NCBI RefSeq assembly: GCF_003352185.1
Contig: NZ_CP029608.1
Span: 3,968,001 to 4,032,000 of the forward strand
Reading direction: 5' to 3'
Origin: Pseudomonas kribbensis
Lineage (GTDB): Bacteria > Pseudomonadota > Gammaproteobacteria > Pseudomonadales > Pseudomonadaceae
DNA length: 64,000 nt
The position numbers and the translations under genes were made by a program. Positions 20,956 through 28,848 of the stretch are shown in pieces. The stretch's first letter is position 1. The number at the start of each line of letters is the position of its first letter. Below the pieces are notes generated by a model that did not search any database, was not told the origin of the DNA, and saw only the letters and a program-made list of their open reading frames with translations.

Positions 20956-21462
20956 ATGACTCAAGTCAAACTGACCACCAACCACGGTGACATCGTCATC
21001 GAACTGAACGCTGAAAAAGCCCCGATCACCGTGGCCAACTTCATCGAGTACGTCAAAGCCGGTCACTACGAAAACACCGTTTTCCACCGTGTCATCGGTA
21101 ACTTCATGATCCAGGGCGGCGGTTTCGAGCCAGGCATGAAGGAAAAGAAAGACAAGCGCCCAAGCATCCAGAACGAAGCCGACAACGGTCTTTCCAACGA
21201 CAAGTACACCATCGCCATGGCCCGCACCATGGAGCCGCATTCGGCTTCCGCGCAGTTCTTCATCAACGTGGCCGACAACAGCTTCCTGAACCACAGCGGC
21301 AAGAACGTTCAAGGCTGGGGCTACGCCGTATTCGGTAAAGTGACCGCCGGTACTGAAGTGGTCGACAGCATCAAGAAAGTCTCGACCGGCTCCAAGGCTG
21401 GCCACCAGGACGTACCAAGCGACGACGTGATCATCGAGAAAGCCGAGATCATCGAAGCGTGA
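20956..21462 (+). CDS. ppiB: peptidyl-prolyl cis-trans isomerase B (cytoplasmic cyclophilin)
   Basis: 168-aa cyclophilin catalysing prolyl isomerisation. Active-site [31 protein letters not shown] and [18 protein letters not shown]. No signal peptide, so cytoplasmic. Overlaps the lpxH start by 4 nt. A weak candidate promoter TCGAAA-16 nt-TAAACT lies about 85 bp upstream. Confidence 0.96.
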   Translation: MTQVKLTTNHGDIVIELNAEKAPITVANFIEYVKAGHYENTVFHRVIGNFMIQGGGFEPGMKEKKDKRPSIQNEADNGLSNDKYTIAMARTMEPHSASAQFFINVADNSFLNHSGKNVQGWGYAVFGKVTAGTEVVDSIKKVSTGSKAGHQDVPSDDVIIEKAEIIEA

Positions 21463-22211
21463 TATTGCTGATTTCAGACTTGCATCTGGAAGAGGAGCGC
21501 CCGGACATTACCCGGGCGTTTCTGGATTTGCTCGCCGGACGCGCCCGCTCGGCGAGTGCTCTGTACATTCTGGGCGACTTTTTCGAGGCGTGGATTGGCG
21601 ACGATGCCATGACCCCTTTCCAGCGTTCCATCTGCCAGGCCCTGCGCGAATTGAGCGACAGCGGCACGGCCATATTTCTGATGCACGGCAATCGCGACTT
21701 CCTGCTAGGCAAGGCTTTCTGCAAGGAAGCCGGCTGTACGCTGTTGAAGGATCCGAGTGTCGTGCAACTCGCAGGCGAGCCGGTGCTGCTGATGCACGGC
21801 GACAGCCTCTGCACCCGCGACGAAAGCTATATGAAGCTGCGTCGCTACCTGCGCAACCCGGTCACTCTGTTCATCCTGCGGCACCTGCCGTTGAGCACCC
21901 GCCACAAACTGGCGCGCAAGCTGCGCAGTGAGAGCCGGGCGCAAACGCGGATGAAGGCCAATGACATCGTCGACGTCACGCCGGAAGAAATTCCGCGGAT
22001 CATGCAGGAATACGGGGTGAAAACCCTGGTCCACGGGCACACCCACCGCCCGGCCATCCACAAGTTGCAGATCGGCGATCAGGCGGCGAAACGGATTGTG
22101 CTGGGGGACTGGGATCGTCAGGGCTGGGCGTTGCAGGTGGATGAGAATGGGTTTGTGTTGGCGCCGTTCGACTTCGCACCGCCACCACAGCTGGCAGCAC
22201 CCGCCAACTGA
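21459..22211 (+). CDS. lpxH: UDP-2,3-diacylglucosamine diphosphatase
   Basis: 250-aa calcineurin-like phosphoesterase hydrolysing UDP-2,3-diacylglucosamine to lipid X in lipid A synthesis, peripheral on the inner membrane. Metal ligands in ISDLHL (D7, H9), [17 protein letters not shown], the HGDS motif and [11 protein letters not shown] start at 21459 overlapping the ppiB stop. The order ppiB-lpxH downstream of divergent glnS-cysS is a common gamma-proteobacterial arrangement. Confidence 0.95.
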   Translation: MILLISDLHLEEERPDITRAFLDLLAGRARSASALYILGDFFEAWIGDDAMTPFQRSICQALRELSDSGTAIFLMHGNRDFLLGKAFCKEAGCTLLKDPSVVQLAGEPVLLMHGDSLCTRDESYMKLRRYLRNPVTLFILRHLPLSTRHKLARKLRSESRAQTRMKANDIVDVTPEEIPRIMQEYGVKTLVHGHTHRPAIHKLQIGDQAAKRIVLGDWDRQGWALQVDENGFVLAPFDFAPPPQLAAPAN

Positions 22212-22228
22212 CTAAGTACAGGTCCAAT

Positions 22229-22319
22229 TGTGGGAGCGAGCCTGCTCGCGATTGCGGTATTACATTCAGCATTTCTGTTGACTGATTCATCGCTATCGCG
22301 AGCAGGCTCGCTCCCACAT
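22229..22319. repeat. REP element pair
   Basis: TGTGGGAGCGAGCCTGCTCG (from 22229) and the inverse copy CGCGAGCAGGCTCGCTCCCA (about 22297-22316) lie between the convergent lpxH and emrB genes. Confidence 0.88.
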
Positions 22320-22335
22320 TTGATCGGATTGCAGA

Positions 22336-23865
22336 TCAGTGACCGCTGGCCGCCGGGCCTGCCTTGGCAGCAAACGGCGGCTTGGCCAGCCAAACAATCA
22401 AGATCAACCCCATGAACCCCCACCCAAGCAGCGTGAAGTAATCCACGGTCGAAAGCATGTACGCCTGACTGGTCAGCACATGATCAAGCTGCGCATACGC
22501 CGGATTACCCGCCCCGCCCAATTGATTCAGCGCTTCCCGGGTCGCCGGCTCATAGGTGCTGATGCTTTCACTCATGTACGCATGATGCTGGTCTGCCCGA
22601 CGAATCCAGATCCACGTTGTCAGCGACGCTGCAAAGCTACCGCCCAGTGTCCGCAGGAACGTCGCCAGACCGGCGCCGTCAGCAATCTGGCTTGGCGGCA
22701 GGTCCGACATCAGGATGCTCAGGGTCGGCATGAAGAACAGCGCCACACCGATGCCCATGAACAGTTGCACCAGCGCGATGTGCTGGAAGTCCACTTCGTT
22801 AGTGAATTCGGCGCGCATGAAGCAGCTCAGGCCGATCGCCAAGAACGCCATCCCGGCCAGCAGACGCAGGTCGAACTTGTGCGCGTACTTGCCGACAAAC
22901 GGCGACAGCAGCACCGGCAGAATGCCGATCGGCGCCACTGCCAGACCGGCCCAGGTCGCGGTGTAGCCCATCTGGGTCTGCAACCATTGCGGCAGGATCA
23001 GGTTGATACCGAAGAACCCGGCGTAACCCAACACCAGCACCAGCGTACCGATGCGGAAGTTGCGGTGGGCGAACAGGCGCAGATTGACCACGGGATGCTG
23101 GTCGGTCATTTCCCAGATCACGAACACCGCCAGGGCAATCACCGAAATCGCCGCGCCGATGATGATGAAGTTCGATTCGAACCAGTCCAGGTCATTGCCC
23201 TTGTCGAGGATAACCTGCAAGGCTCCCACGCCGATGATCAGCGTGATCAGCCCGACGTAGTCCATCGGCTGGCGGCTGGTGACCACCGGACGCTTGGCCA
23301 GTTGCGAACGCACCACCATCACCGCAAACACGCCAATCGGCACGTTGATGAAGAAGATCCACGGCCAGCTGTAACTGTCGGTGATCCAGCCGCCGAGAAT
23401 CGGGCCGGCGATCGGCGCCACCACCGTGACCATCGCCAGTAACGCCAGGGCCATCCCTCGCCTGGCGGGCGGATACACCGCGATCAGCAGCGTCTGGGTC
23501 ATCGGATACAACGGCCCGGCCACCAGGCCTTGCAGGACCCGGAAACCGATCAGTTCAGGCATCGAAGTGGAAATACCGCAGAGAAACGAGGCCAGCACGA
23601 ACAGCATGGTGGCCCAGAGAAACAGCTTCACCTCGCCGAAACGCCGGCTCAGCCAGCCGGTGAGCGGTAGCGCGATGGCGTTGCTCACGGCGAACGAGGT
23701 GATGACCCAGGTGCCCTGCTCCGAACTCACACCGAGGTTGCCGGAGATGGTCGGCAGCGCCACGTTGGCGATGGTGGTGTCGAGCACTTGCATGAAGGTC
23801 GCCAGCGACAGGCCGATGGTGCTGAGCAACAGGCTGGGCGGCGAAAAAGAGGCGTTATTGCTCAT
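22336..23865 (-). CDS. emrB: EmrB-type MFS multidrug transporter (DHA2, 14 TM)
   Basis: 509-aa proton-driven inner-membrane exporter of the DHA2 family, the pump of an EmrAB-TolC-like tripartite system. It has the family motif C region (GPILGGWITDSYSWPWIFFINVP), motif A WLSRRFGEVK and about 14 TM helices. Last gene of the operon marR-OMF-emrA-emrB. A REP pair separates it from emrA and may tune its expression. Substrate unknown; family members export hydrophobic drugs, uncouplers or aromatic acids. Confidence 0.88.
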   Translation of the reverse strand: MSNNASFSPPSLLLSTIGLSLATFMQVLDTTIANVALPTISGNLGVSSEQGTWVITSFAVSNAIALPLTGWLSRRFGEVKLFLWATMLFVLASFLCGISTSMPELIGFRVLQGLVAGPLYPMTQTLLIAVYPPARRGMALALLAMVTVVAPIAGPILGGWITDSYSWPWIFFINVPIGVFAVMVVRSQLAKRPVVTSRQPMDYVGLITLIIGVGALQVILDKGNDLDWFESNFIIIGAAISVIALAVFVIWEMTDQHPVVNLRLFAHRNFRIGTLVLVLGYAGFFGINLILPQWLQTQMGYTATWAGLAVAPIGILPVLLSPFVGKYAHKFDLRLLAGMAFLAIGLSCFMRAEFTNEVDFQHIALVQLFMGIGVALFFMPTLSILMSDLPPSQIADGAGLATFLRTLGGSFAASLTTWIWIRRADQHHAYMSESISTYEPATREALNQLGGAGNPAYAQLDHVLTSQAYMLSTVDYFTLLGWGFMGLILIVWLAKPPFAAKAGPAASGH

Positions 23866-23921
23866 CGCGAATCCTATGAAGCCGGGTTGGCGCCGTGTCT
23901 GTTACAGACGCAGACGCCCTT

Positions 23922-24012
23922 TGTGGGAGCGGGCTTGCTCGCGAAAGCGGTGTGTCTGACAACATCTATGTTGAACGTCAGGCAGCATTCGCGAGCAAGC
24001 CCGCTCCCACAG
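23922..24012. repeat. REP element pair inside the efflux operon
   Basis: TGTGGGAGCGGGCTTGCTCG (from 23922) and the inverse GCGAGCAAGCCCGCTCCCAC (23991-24010) lie in the 158-bp gap between emrA and emrB. Confidence 0.88.
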
Positions 24013-24023
24013 GGGGAAAGAGG

Positions 24024-25226
24024 TCAGCGTTGCGCGGTCTTGCTGACTGCAGCGCTGTTGTCGTGGATCAGTTGCGCGATCATCGCGTCGGCTTCGCCCA
24101 ACTGGCGGTCGTAGACGCTGGTGCTGAACGAGGCCTGTTGCGGCGGTTGCTGCGCCAGTACCGGGCCGCTCTGGTCGTGCAGGTTGACCTCGACATTGGT
24201 CGACAGACCGACGCGCAGCGGATGCTTGGCCAGTTCTTCGGCGTTGATGTGAATCCGCACCGGTACACGCTGCACGATCTTGATCCAGTTACCGGTGGCG
24301 TTCTGCGCCGGCAACAGGGCGAACGCGCTACCGGTGCCCGCGCCGAGGCTGTCGACGGTGCCGCTGAATTTCACGTCGCTGCCGTAGATGTCGGATTCGA
24401 TGTCCACCGGTTGGCCGATGCGCATGTCGCGCAGTTGGGTTTCCTTGAAGTTGGCGTCGATCCACAGCTGATCCAGCGGGATCACCGCCATCAGCGCGGT
24501 GCCCGGCTGCACGCGCTGGCCGAGTTGCACGGTGCGCTTGGCGACGTAACCGGTAACCGGTGCGATCAGGGTGCTGCGAGCGTTGGTCAGGTAGGCCTGG
24601 CGCAGATCGGCCGCGGCCGACATCACATCCGGGTGCGACGAAACCACGGTGTCATCGACCAGCGCGCTGGTGGTTTTCAGTTGTTGCTGGGCGTTGGCCA
24701 GGGCGTTTTGCGCCGAGGTCAGGTCGTCGCGAGCGTGGGACAGTTCTTCCTGGGAAATCGCGCCGCCGGCGGCGAGGTTTTTCCGGCGGTTGTAGTTGTC
24801 CTGGGCTTTCTGCACGTTCGCCTGTTGCGCGTTGACCTGGGCTTTCATGCCGTCGACGTTGCTGTACAAGCCGCGAACCTGGCGCACGGTGCGCGCCAGT
24901 TTGGCCTGGGCACTTTGCAGGCCGACTTCGGCGTCGTTCGGGTCGAAGTTGACCAGTACCTGACCTTCGTGAACCAGATCGCCATCGTCGGCGCCGATGC
25001 TGACCACGGTGCCGGTGACCAGCGGGGTGATTTCCACGACGTTGCCGTTGACGTAGGCGTCGTCGGTGCTTTCGTTCCAGCGACCGATGAATTCGTGATA
25101 CGCCCAGACGCCGGCACCGGCGAGGGCAACCACGACGGCCAGCACCAGCAGCATCACTTTGCGCTTGCGTGGATTGCCGGTGTCGGGGGTGTTGTCTTGA
25201 GCTTGAGAGTTTTCGGCAGTGGCCAT
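24024..25226 (-). CDS. emrA: EmrA-type HlyD-family membrane fusion protein
   Basis: 400-aa periplasmic adaptor linking EmrB to the outer-membrane factor. Short cytoplasmic N-terminus, one TM helix (VMLLVLAVVVALAGAGVWAYH), biotinyl-lipoyl half-motifs (STDDAYVNGNVVEITPLVTG; LIAPVTGYVAKRTVQLGQ), a long coiled coil between them, and the conserved NFKETQLRDMRIGQPV. 15 nt downstream of the outer-membrane factor gene. Confidence 0.9.
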   Translation of the reverse strand: MATAENSQAQDNTPDTGNPRKRKVMLLVLAVVVALAGAGVWAYHEFIGRWNESTDDAYVNGNVVEITPLVTGTVVSIGADDGDLVHEGQVLVNFDPNDAEVGLQSAQAKLARTVRQVRGLYSNVDGMKAQVNAQQANVQKAQDNYNRRKNLAAGGAISQEELSHARDDLTSAQNALANAQQQLKTTSALVDDTVVSSHPDVMSAAADLRQAYLTNARSTLIAPVTGYVAKRTVQLGQRVQPGTALMAVIPLDQLWIDANFKETQLRDMRIGQPVDIESDIYGSDVKFSGTVDSLGAGTGSAFALLPAQNATGNWIKIVQRVPVRIHINAEELAKHPLRVGLSTNVEVNLHDQSGPVLAQQPPQQASFSTSVYDRQLGEADAMIAQLIHDNSAAVSKTAQR

Positions 25227-25241
25227 GACAAATACCTTGAA

Positions 25242-26711
25242 TTAGTTGTGCGTGGTGGCTGGGCTGGCGTTGGCGGCAGTCAGGGTCTGCCCCTGGAAGC
25301 CGCCACCCAGCGCTTGCATCAGTTGAATCGACAGGTCGATCTGCTCGGCATTCAGGGTCGCCAGCTGACGCTGGGCCTGCAGCAATTGCTGCTCGATGCT
25401 GAGCACGTCCAGGTAGTTGCCGATTCCGGAACCGTAACGCTGGACCACGGTGTTGTAAGAATCCTGGGCAATCTCGGTCGCGTGCTGCTGGGCGCCGATC
25501 TGCCGGCCAATGTCACGCAACTGGTTGATGGTGTCGCCGACATCGCCCAGGGCTTTCACCAGGCTTTTGTTGTACTGCGCTACGGCCAGGTCGTAATCGG
25601 CGTCGCGAGCGTCGAGATTGGCGCGCAAGCGGCCACCGTCGAAGATCGGCAGCGAAATGGTCGGGGCGATATTGAAGAAGCGACTGGCGGACCCGAACAT
25701 CGCGTCACCCAATAACGATTCGGCACCAGCGGAGGCCGACAGGTTCAAGTTGGGATAGAAGCGGGTCTTGGCCGAGTCGATGTCCTTGCTCGCGGCCTCG
25801 ACACGCCAGCGCGCAGCGACCAGATCCGGGCGACGACCGAGCAGTTCCGCAGGCAGAACAGATGGAACAGCGACGGCACTGGCCTGCAGGACTTTCGGCC
25901 GGGCGATTTCGTTGCCGCGATCCGGGCCTTTGCCAAGCAACACGGCCAGGGCGATTTTCGCGCTGTTCAGGCGTTTTTCAGCGTCGATCAGGCTGGCTTC
26001 GGAGCTGGCCTCCAGGCTTTGGGTCTGCTGGAACTGGTACTGGCTGTCGATCCCGGAACTCAGACGACGCTGGCTCAGGTCGAGCATCTGCTTGGTGCGC
26101 TTGAGGTCTTCGTTGGCCAGGTCATAAACGATATGGGCCTGACCCAGATCGCTGTAGGCCCGGGCCACGTCGGCAGCGAGGGTCAACTGTGCGGCCTGAC
26201 GGTCGACTTCAGCCGCGCGAGCCTGACCAAGTGCAGCTTCCCAGGCATCACGCTGACCGCCCCAGAGATCGAAGTTGTAATTGAAGCCGGCGCTGATGTT
26301 GCGCACGGTGGCGTAGGCATCGCCCTGCCCTCGCGGGTCCTGATCCTTGGCCAGACGCGAACGGGTAATGCCGGCGCTGGCGTCGAGGGTCGGATAACGT
26401 TCGGCATCGGCGGCATACGCGGCGGCGCTGGCCTGATGGGCGCGGGCGTCGGCGATTTGCATGTCCGGGCTGTCGTGCAGGGCTTCGCGGATCAGGCCGT
26501 CGAGTTGCGGATCGCCGAGGCTGGTCCACCAGTCGCTCTTCGGCCACGCGGCCGGGGACAGTGTCACGCCGTTGAGGGATTGGCCGACCTTGAGGTCTTT
26601 CGCATCAAGGTTTTTGCCATGGGTATCGAGGCCACTGTAGTTGGCGCAACCGGCGAGAATCATCGCCGACAGCACCAGTGTCAGGCTGCTGCGCAAGGTT
26701 TTACCGCTCAT
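25242..26711 (-). CDS. outer membrane efflux lipoprotein (NodT/OprM family)
   Basis: 489-aa outer-membrane factor with lipoprotein signal peptide and lipobox LAGC (Cys22). Two OEP repeats follow, with the family motifs RPDLVAARWRVEAA and PTISLPIFDGGRLRANLDARDADYD. ATG 26711 is chosen for the TAGGTG ribosome site 6-8 nt upstream; the GTG at 26720 is too close to it. It overlaps the end of marR by 11 nt, which implies coupled translation. It supplies the exit duct for EmrAB. Confidence 0.9.
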   Translation of the reverse strand: MSGKTLRSSLTLVLSAMILAGCANYSGLDTHGKNLDAKDLKVGQSLNGVTLSPAAWPKSDWWTSLGDPQLDGLIREALHDSPDMQIADARAHQASAAAYAADAERYPTLDASAGITRSRLAKDQDPRGQGDAYATVRNISAGFNYNFDLWGGQRDAWEAALGQARAAEVDRQAAQLTLAADVARAYSDLGQAHIVYDLANEDLKRTKQMLDLSQRRLSSGIDSQYQFQQTQSLEASSEASLIDAEKRLNSAKIALAVLLGKGPDRGNEIARPKVLQASAVAVPSVLPAELLGRRPDLVAARWRVEAASKDIDSAKTRFYPNLNLSASAGAESLLGDAMFGSASRFFNIAPTISLPIFDGGRLRANLDARDADYDLAVAQYNKSLVKALGDVGDTINQLRDIGRQIGAQQHATEIAQDSYNTVVQRYGSGIGNYLDVLSIEQQLLQAQRQLATLNAEQIDLSIQLMQALGGGFQGQTLTAANASPATTHN

Positions 26712-27183
26712 TGTGTTCACCTAACCGCTGGATGGTGATGGGGTCACCGGCCGCCAGCAAAATTTTCTTGAGGATGTATTCCAGGGTTTTCAACTCGTCC
26801 GGAGTAATGCCGCCGGCCAACTCGTTCATGGCGTCGGCACCGATGTGCGGCAGACGATCGGCCAGCGCCTGACCTTGCCCGGTGAGCTTCAACTGCACCT
26901 GACGGCGATCGCCTTCGCTGCGCTGGCGCACCAGGAAGTCTTTCTGCTCCAGACGGTCGAGCATGCGGGTCATAGAACCGCTGTCCAGCGACAGGTGCCG
27001 GCACAGCTCGGCCGGGGTGTCGACGCCGTACTGGGCCATGATGATCAACACCTTGAACTGCGCGGCGGTGATGCCGTGGGGCTCCATGTGGGTGTCGATG
27101 ATCCTGTCCTTGAGCAAGGCTGCACGACCGAGCAACAGGCCGAGGTGGCAATGCTTGAATTCGTCCGGGGTGAAATGCTTCAT
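26701..27183 (-). CDS. MarR/EmrR-family repressor of the efflux operon
   Basis: 160-aa winged-helix regulator, first gene of the operon it most likely represses. Core helices TPAELCRHLSLDSGSMTRMLDRLE and wing DFLVRQRSEGDRRQVQLKLT are typical of MarR proteins that release DNA on binding an aromatic ligand. Two identical palindromes overlap its promoter at 27198-27244. The operon order and linkage match EmrR-like control. Confidence 0.9.
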   Translation of the reverse strand: MKHFTPDEFKHCHLGLLLGRAALLKDRIIDTHMEPHGITAAQFKVLIIMAQYGVDTPAELCRHLSLDSGSMTRMLDRLEQKDFLVRQRSEGDRRQVQLKLTGQGQALADRLPHIGADAMNELAGGITPDELKTLEYILKKILLAAGDPITIQRLGEHNER

Positions 27184-27197
27184 GTGCGCACCTAATA

Positions 27198-27211
27198 ACT
27201 GCCTAGGCAGT
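27198..27211. promoter_or_regulatory. MarR operator 2 (palindrome)
   Basis: Perfect 14-bp palindrome ACTGCCTAGGCAGT, just downstream of the predicted transcription start (about 27219, minus strand) and 33 bp centre to centre from the second copy. Confidence 0.8.
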
Positions 27212-27225
27212 GAATGTATGTCGAG

Positions 27226-27253
27226 ATGTTACTGCCTAGGCAGCGAATGTCAA
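27226..27253 (-). promoter_or_regulatory. promoter of the marR efflux operon
   Basis: Minus strand TTGACA (27253-27248), 16-nt spacer, TAACAT (27231-27226). The spacer is filled by operator 1. Confidence 0.65.
27231..27244. promoter_or_regulatory. MarR operator 1 (palindrome)
   Basis: ACTGCCTAGGCAGC, the same palindrome core as operator 2 with an identical GAATGT flank, placed between the -35 and -10 boxes of the marR promoter. Confidence 0.8.
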
Positions 27254-27319
27254 CGTAATAGTTAGGTTGCTTTGTAATTAGTTGACCAGCGGACTGGGTT
27301 TTCTGTTGACCGTGCAGAC

Positions 27320-27386
27320 GCCATCGCGAGCAGGCTCGCTCCCACAAGGATCTCATGCATGTGGGAGCGAGCCTGCTCGCGATGGC
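27320..27386. repeat. perfect long REP inverted pair
   Basis: Two 27-bp perfectly complementary arms (27320-27346 and 27360-27386) made of the REP core GCGAGCAGGCTCGCTCCCAC and its inverse, with a 13-nt loop. It lies between divergent marR and the end of the next minus-strand gene and may also act as a transcription stop. Confidence 0.9.
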
Positions 27387-27407
27387 AGCGACTCGGTGTA
27401 GAGCCGT

Positions 27408-28730
27408 TCAAGATTTGTCGGAGGGATGATTCATCGGTGGCGGGTGAAGTGGATGGACTTCCCGCCCACGCAAGGCGGTTGCCGCATACCCGCAAGCGCG
27501 TTTGGCTACCGCATAAATGCTGTGCCAGCCTGGCGGCGTCGGTTCGATGGCAGCATGCAGCGCCCACACGTAATCAAGCAGCAACCCCGGCGTCCAGGCC
27601 ATGGCCTCGGCGCGCTTGCGCACCTGGGCTGCGACCCAGAACTCGGGGCTGATGATGACCCGGGCAAAATCCAGCATGCTCGAATGGCCGCGATTCATCG
27701 CACCTTCCAGTGCCGCTTCCAGGCTGCGCGCAACGGCACTCGAGCAATTGCGACTGGTAAGGTTGTAGGTGGTGTTCTGCCGATAATCCGCCCAGAACGC
27801 CTGCAGCCGCGCGGCATCGTAGTGCCCGAAGCTGACCTGAACCGACGACGGGCACCAGTCGGCGACTTCGCTCGCATAGTCCTGCAGAAACCTGCCGGGA
27901 ACATCGTTGTTCGGCGTGGCCCGCAGCAACCGCACAAAGTCCCCTGCCGAACGATCAATGTCGTCCAGCGGGTAATGGCTGATGTAGAGGTCCGGCCCAC
28001 ATTCCAGCGCCGCGTGGCCGGCGGAAATGACGCCGTTGATATCGACCGCCGCGATATATCGGTTGAGCAACCGATTGCGCACCAGGGTGTCGTCAACCGT
28101 ACCGCTGGGCGTCCAGACATGGATCACCAGCGCGTCACCGTTTGCCGGGGCGTATACCGGGGAAGGCGTCACTGGCGAATGCCCGTTCCTGAACCGCAAG
28201 GCCTGCTGCAACAAGGCGCAGCCCGAGAGAAAGATACTCATGCCGATGCAGAACGGCACCGTCCCCTTGTAAAGCGTCGGGTACGGTTCAAGGATAAACA
28301 GTGCGAAGCCGATCTCGAACAACCCCGCCAGCAGTGACATTTGCCAACCAACGAAGCGCACGACTACTGCTGCTGCCAAACGAAAACCGCCGTCGAGCAG
28401 AAAAGCCACACCGAACAGCACCGCGAGAATCAGGCCGGCAGCATGTTGCCGGTCGACGATCAGCAGCCCCAACAGCAGAAAAGCCAGCCCCCGTGCCTTG
28501 CGCAACGCCGCCGCAGTGCCGGTTTGCGGGGCCGGCACCAGCAAGATGATCAAGGCTTCGAGCAACAACAGATAGCCGAACACATGCAGCGGGAAGTACA
28601 GAACGCCGTCCAGTGCATCGATGAAGATCGCCACTCCGGCCGCGCCCCAGACGATGCCGGTCAACGCCAGTGCTGACCAGCGCCGGCGGACAAAGTCGTT
28701 ACCTAGCAAGACCATACTCAAACGGACCAT
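27408..28730 (-). CDS. HdeD-like membrane protein fused to a papain-like (permuted NlpC/P60-type) domain
   Basis: About 440 aa. The N-terminal 180 residues contain six hydrophobic segments (for example LALTGIVWGAAGVAIFIDAL, LAFLLLGLLIV, AGLILAVLFGVAFLL) resembling HdeD/DUF308. The C-terminal domain (about 200-440) has a His in ISAGHAALE (H239) followed by NLTSRNCSSAVARSLE with C329. The order His then Cys is that of circularly permuted papain-fold proteins (LRAT/YiiX/DUF4105 type). The substrate is unknown; a peptidase, amidase or acyltransferase is possible. ATG 28730 is used; a TTG at 28763 with a GAGG site is an alternative. Monocistronic. Confidence 0.68.
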   Translation of the reverse strand: MVRLSMVLLGNDFVRRRWSALALTGIVWGAAGVAIFIDALDGVLYFPLHVFGYLLLLEALIILLVPAPQTGTAAALRKARGLAFLLLGLLIVDRQHAAGLILAVLFGVAFLLDGGFRLAAAVVVRFVGWQMSLLAGLFEIGFALFILEPYPTLYKGTVPFCIGMSIFLSGCALLQQALRFRNGHSPVTPSPVYAPANGDALVIHVWTPSGTVDDTLVRNRLLNRYIAAVDINGVISAGHAALECGPDLYISHYPLDDIDRSAGDFVRLLRATPNNDVPGRFLQDYASEVADWCPSSVQVSFGHYDAARLQAFWADYRQNTTYNLTSRNCSSAVARSLEAALEGAMNRGHSSMLDFARVIISPEFWVAAQVRKRAEAMAWTPGLLLDYVWALHAAIEPTPPGWHSIYAVAKRACGYAATALRGREVHPLHPPPMNHPSDKS

Positions 28731-28800
28731 GGGTGCCCCCGGGGACGTTTCGGGCAGTCGCAATCTGCAGCCTCGAAGCTGAGGTCAGTCTAATACATCA

Positions 28801-28833
28801 AAAAAAGCCGGATCGTGGTGACACGATCTGGCT
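28801..28833 (-). terminator. possible hairpin terminator-like element upstream of tamB end
   Basis: Minus strand AGCCAGATCGTG (28833-28822), loop TCAC, CACGATCCGGCT (28817-28806) then a run of T (28806-28801 and beyond): a strong rho-independent terminator for the tamA-tamB transcript. Confidence 0.88.
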
Positions 28834-28848
28834 CTGTGGGAACGCGAT

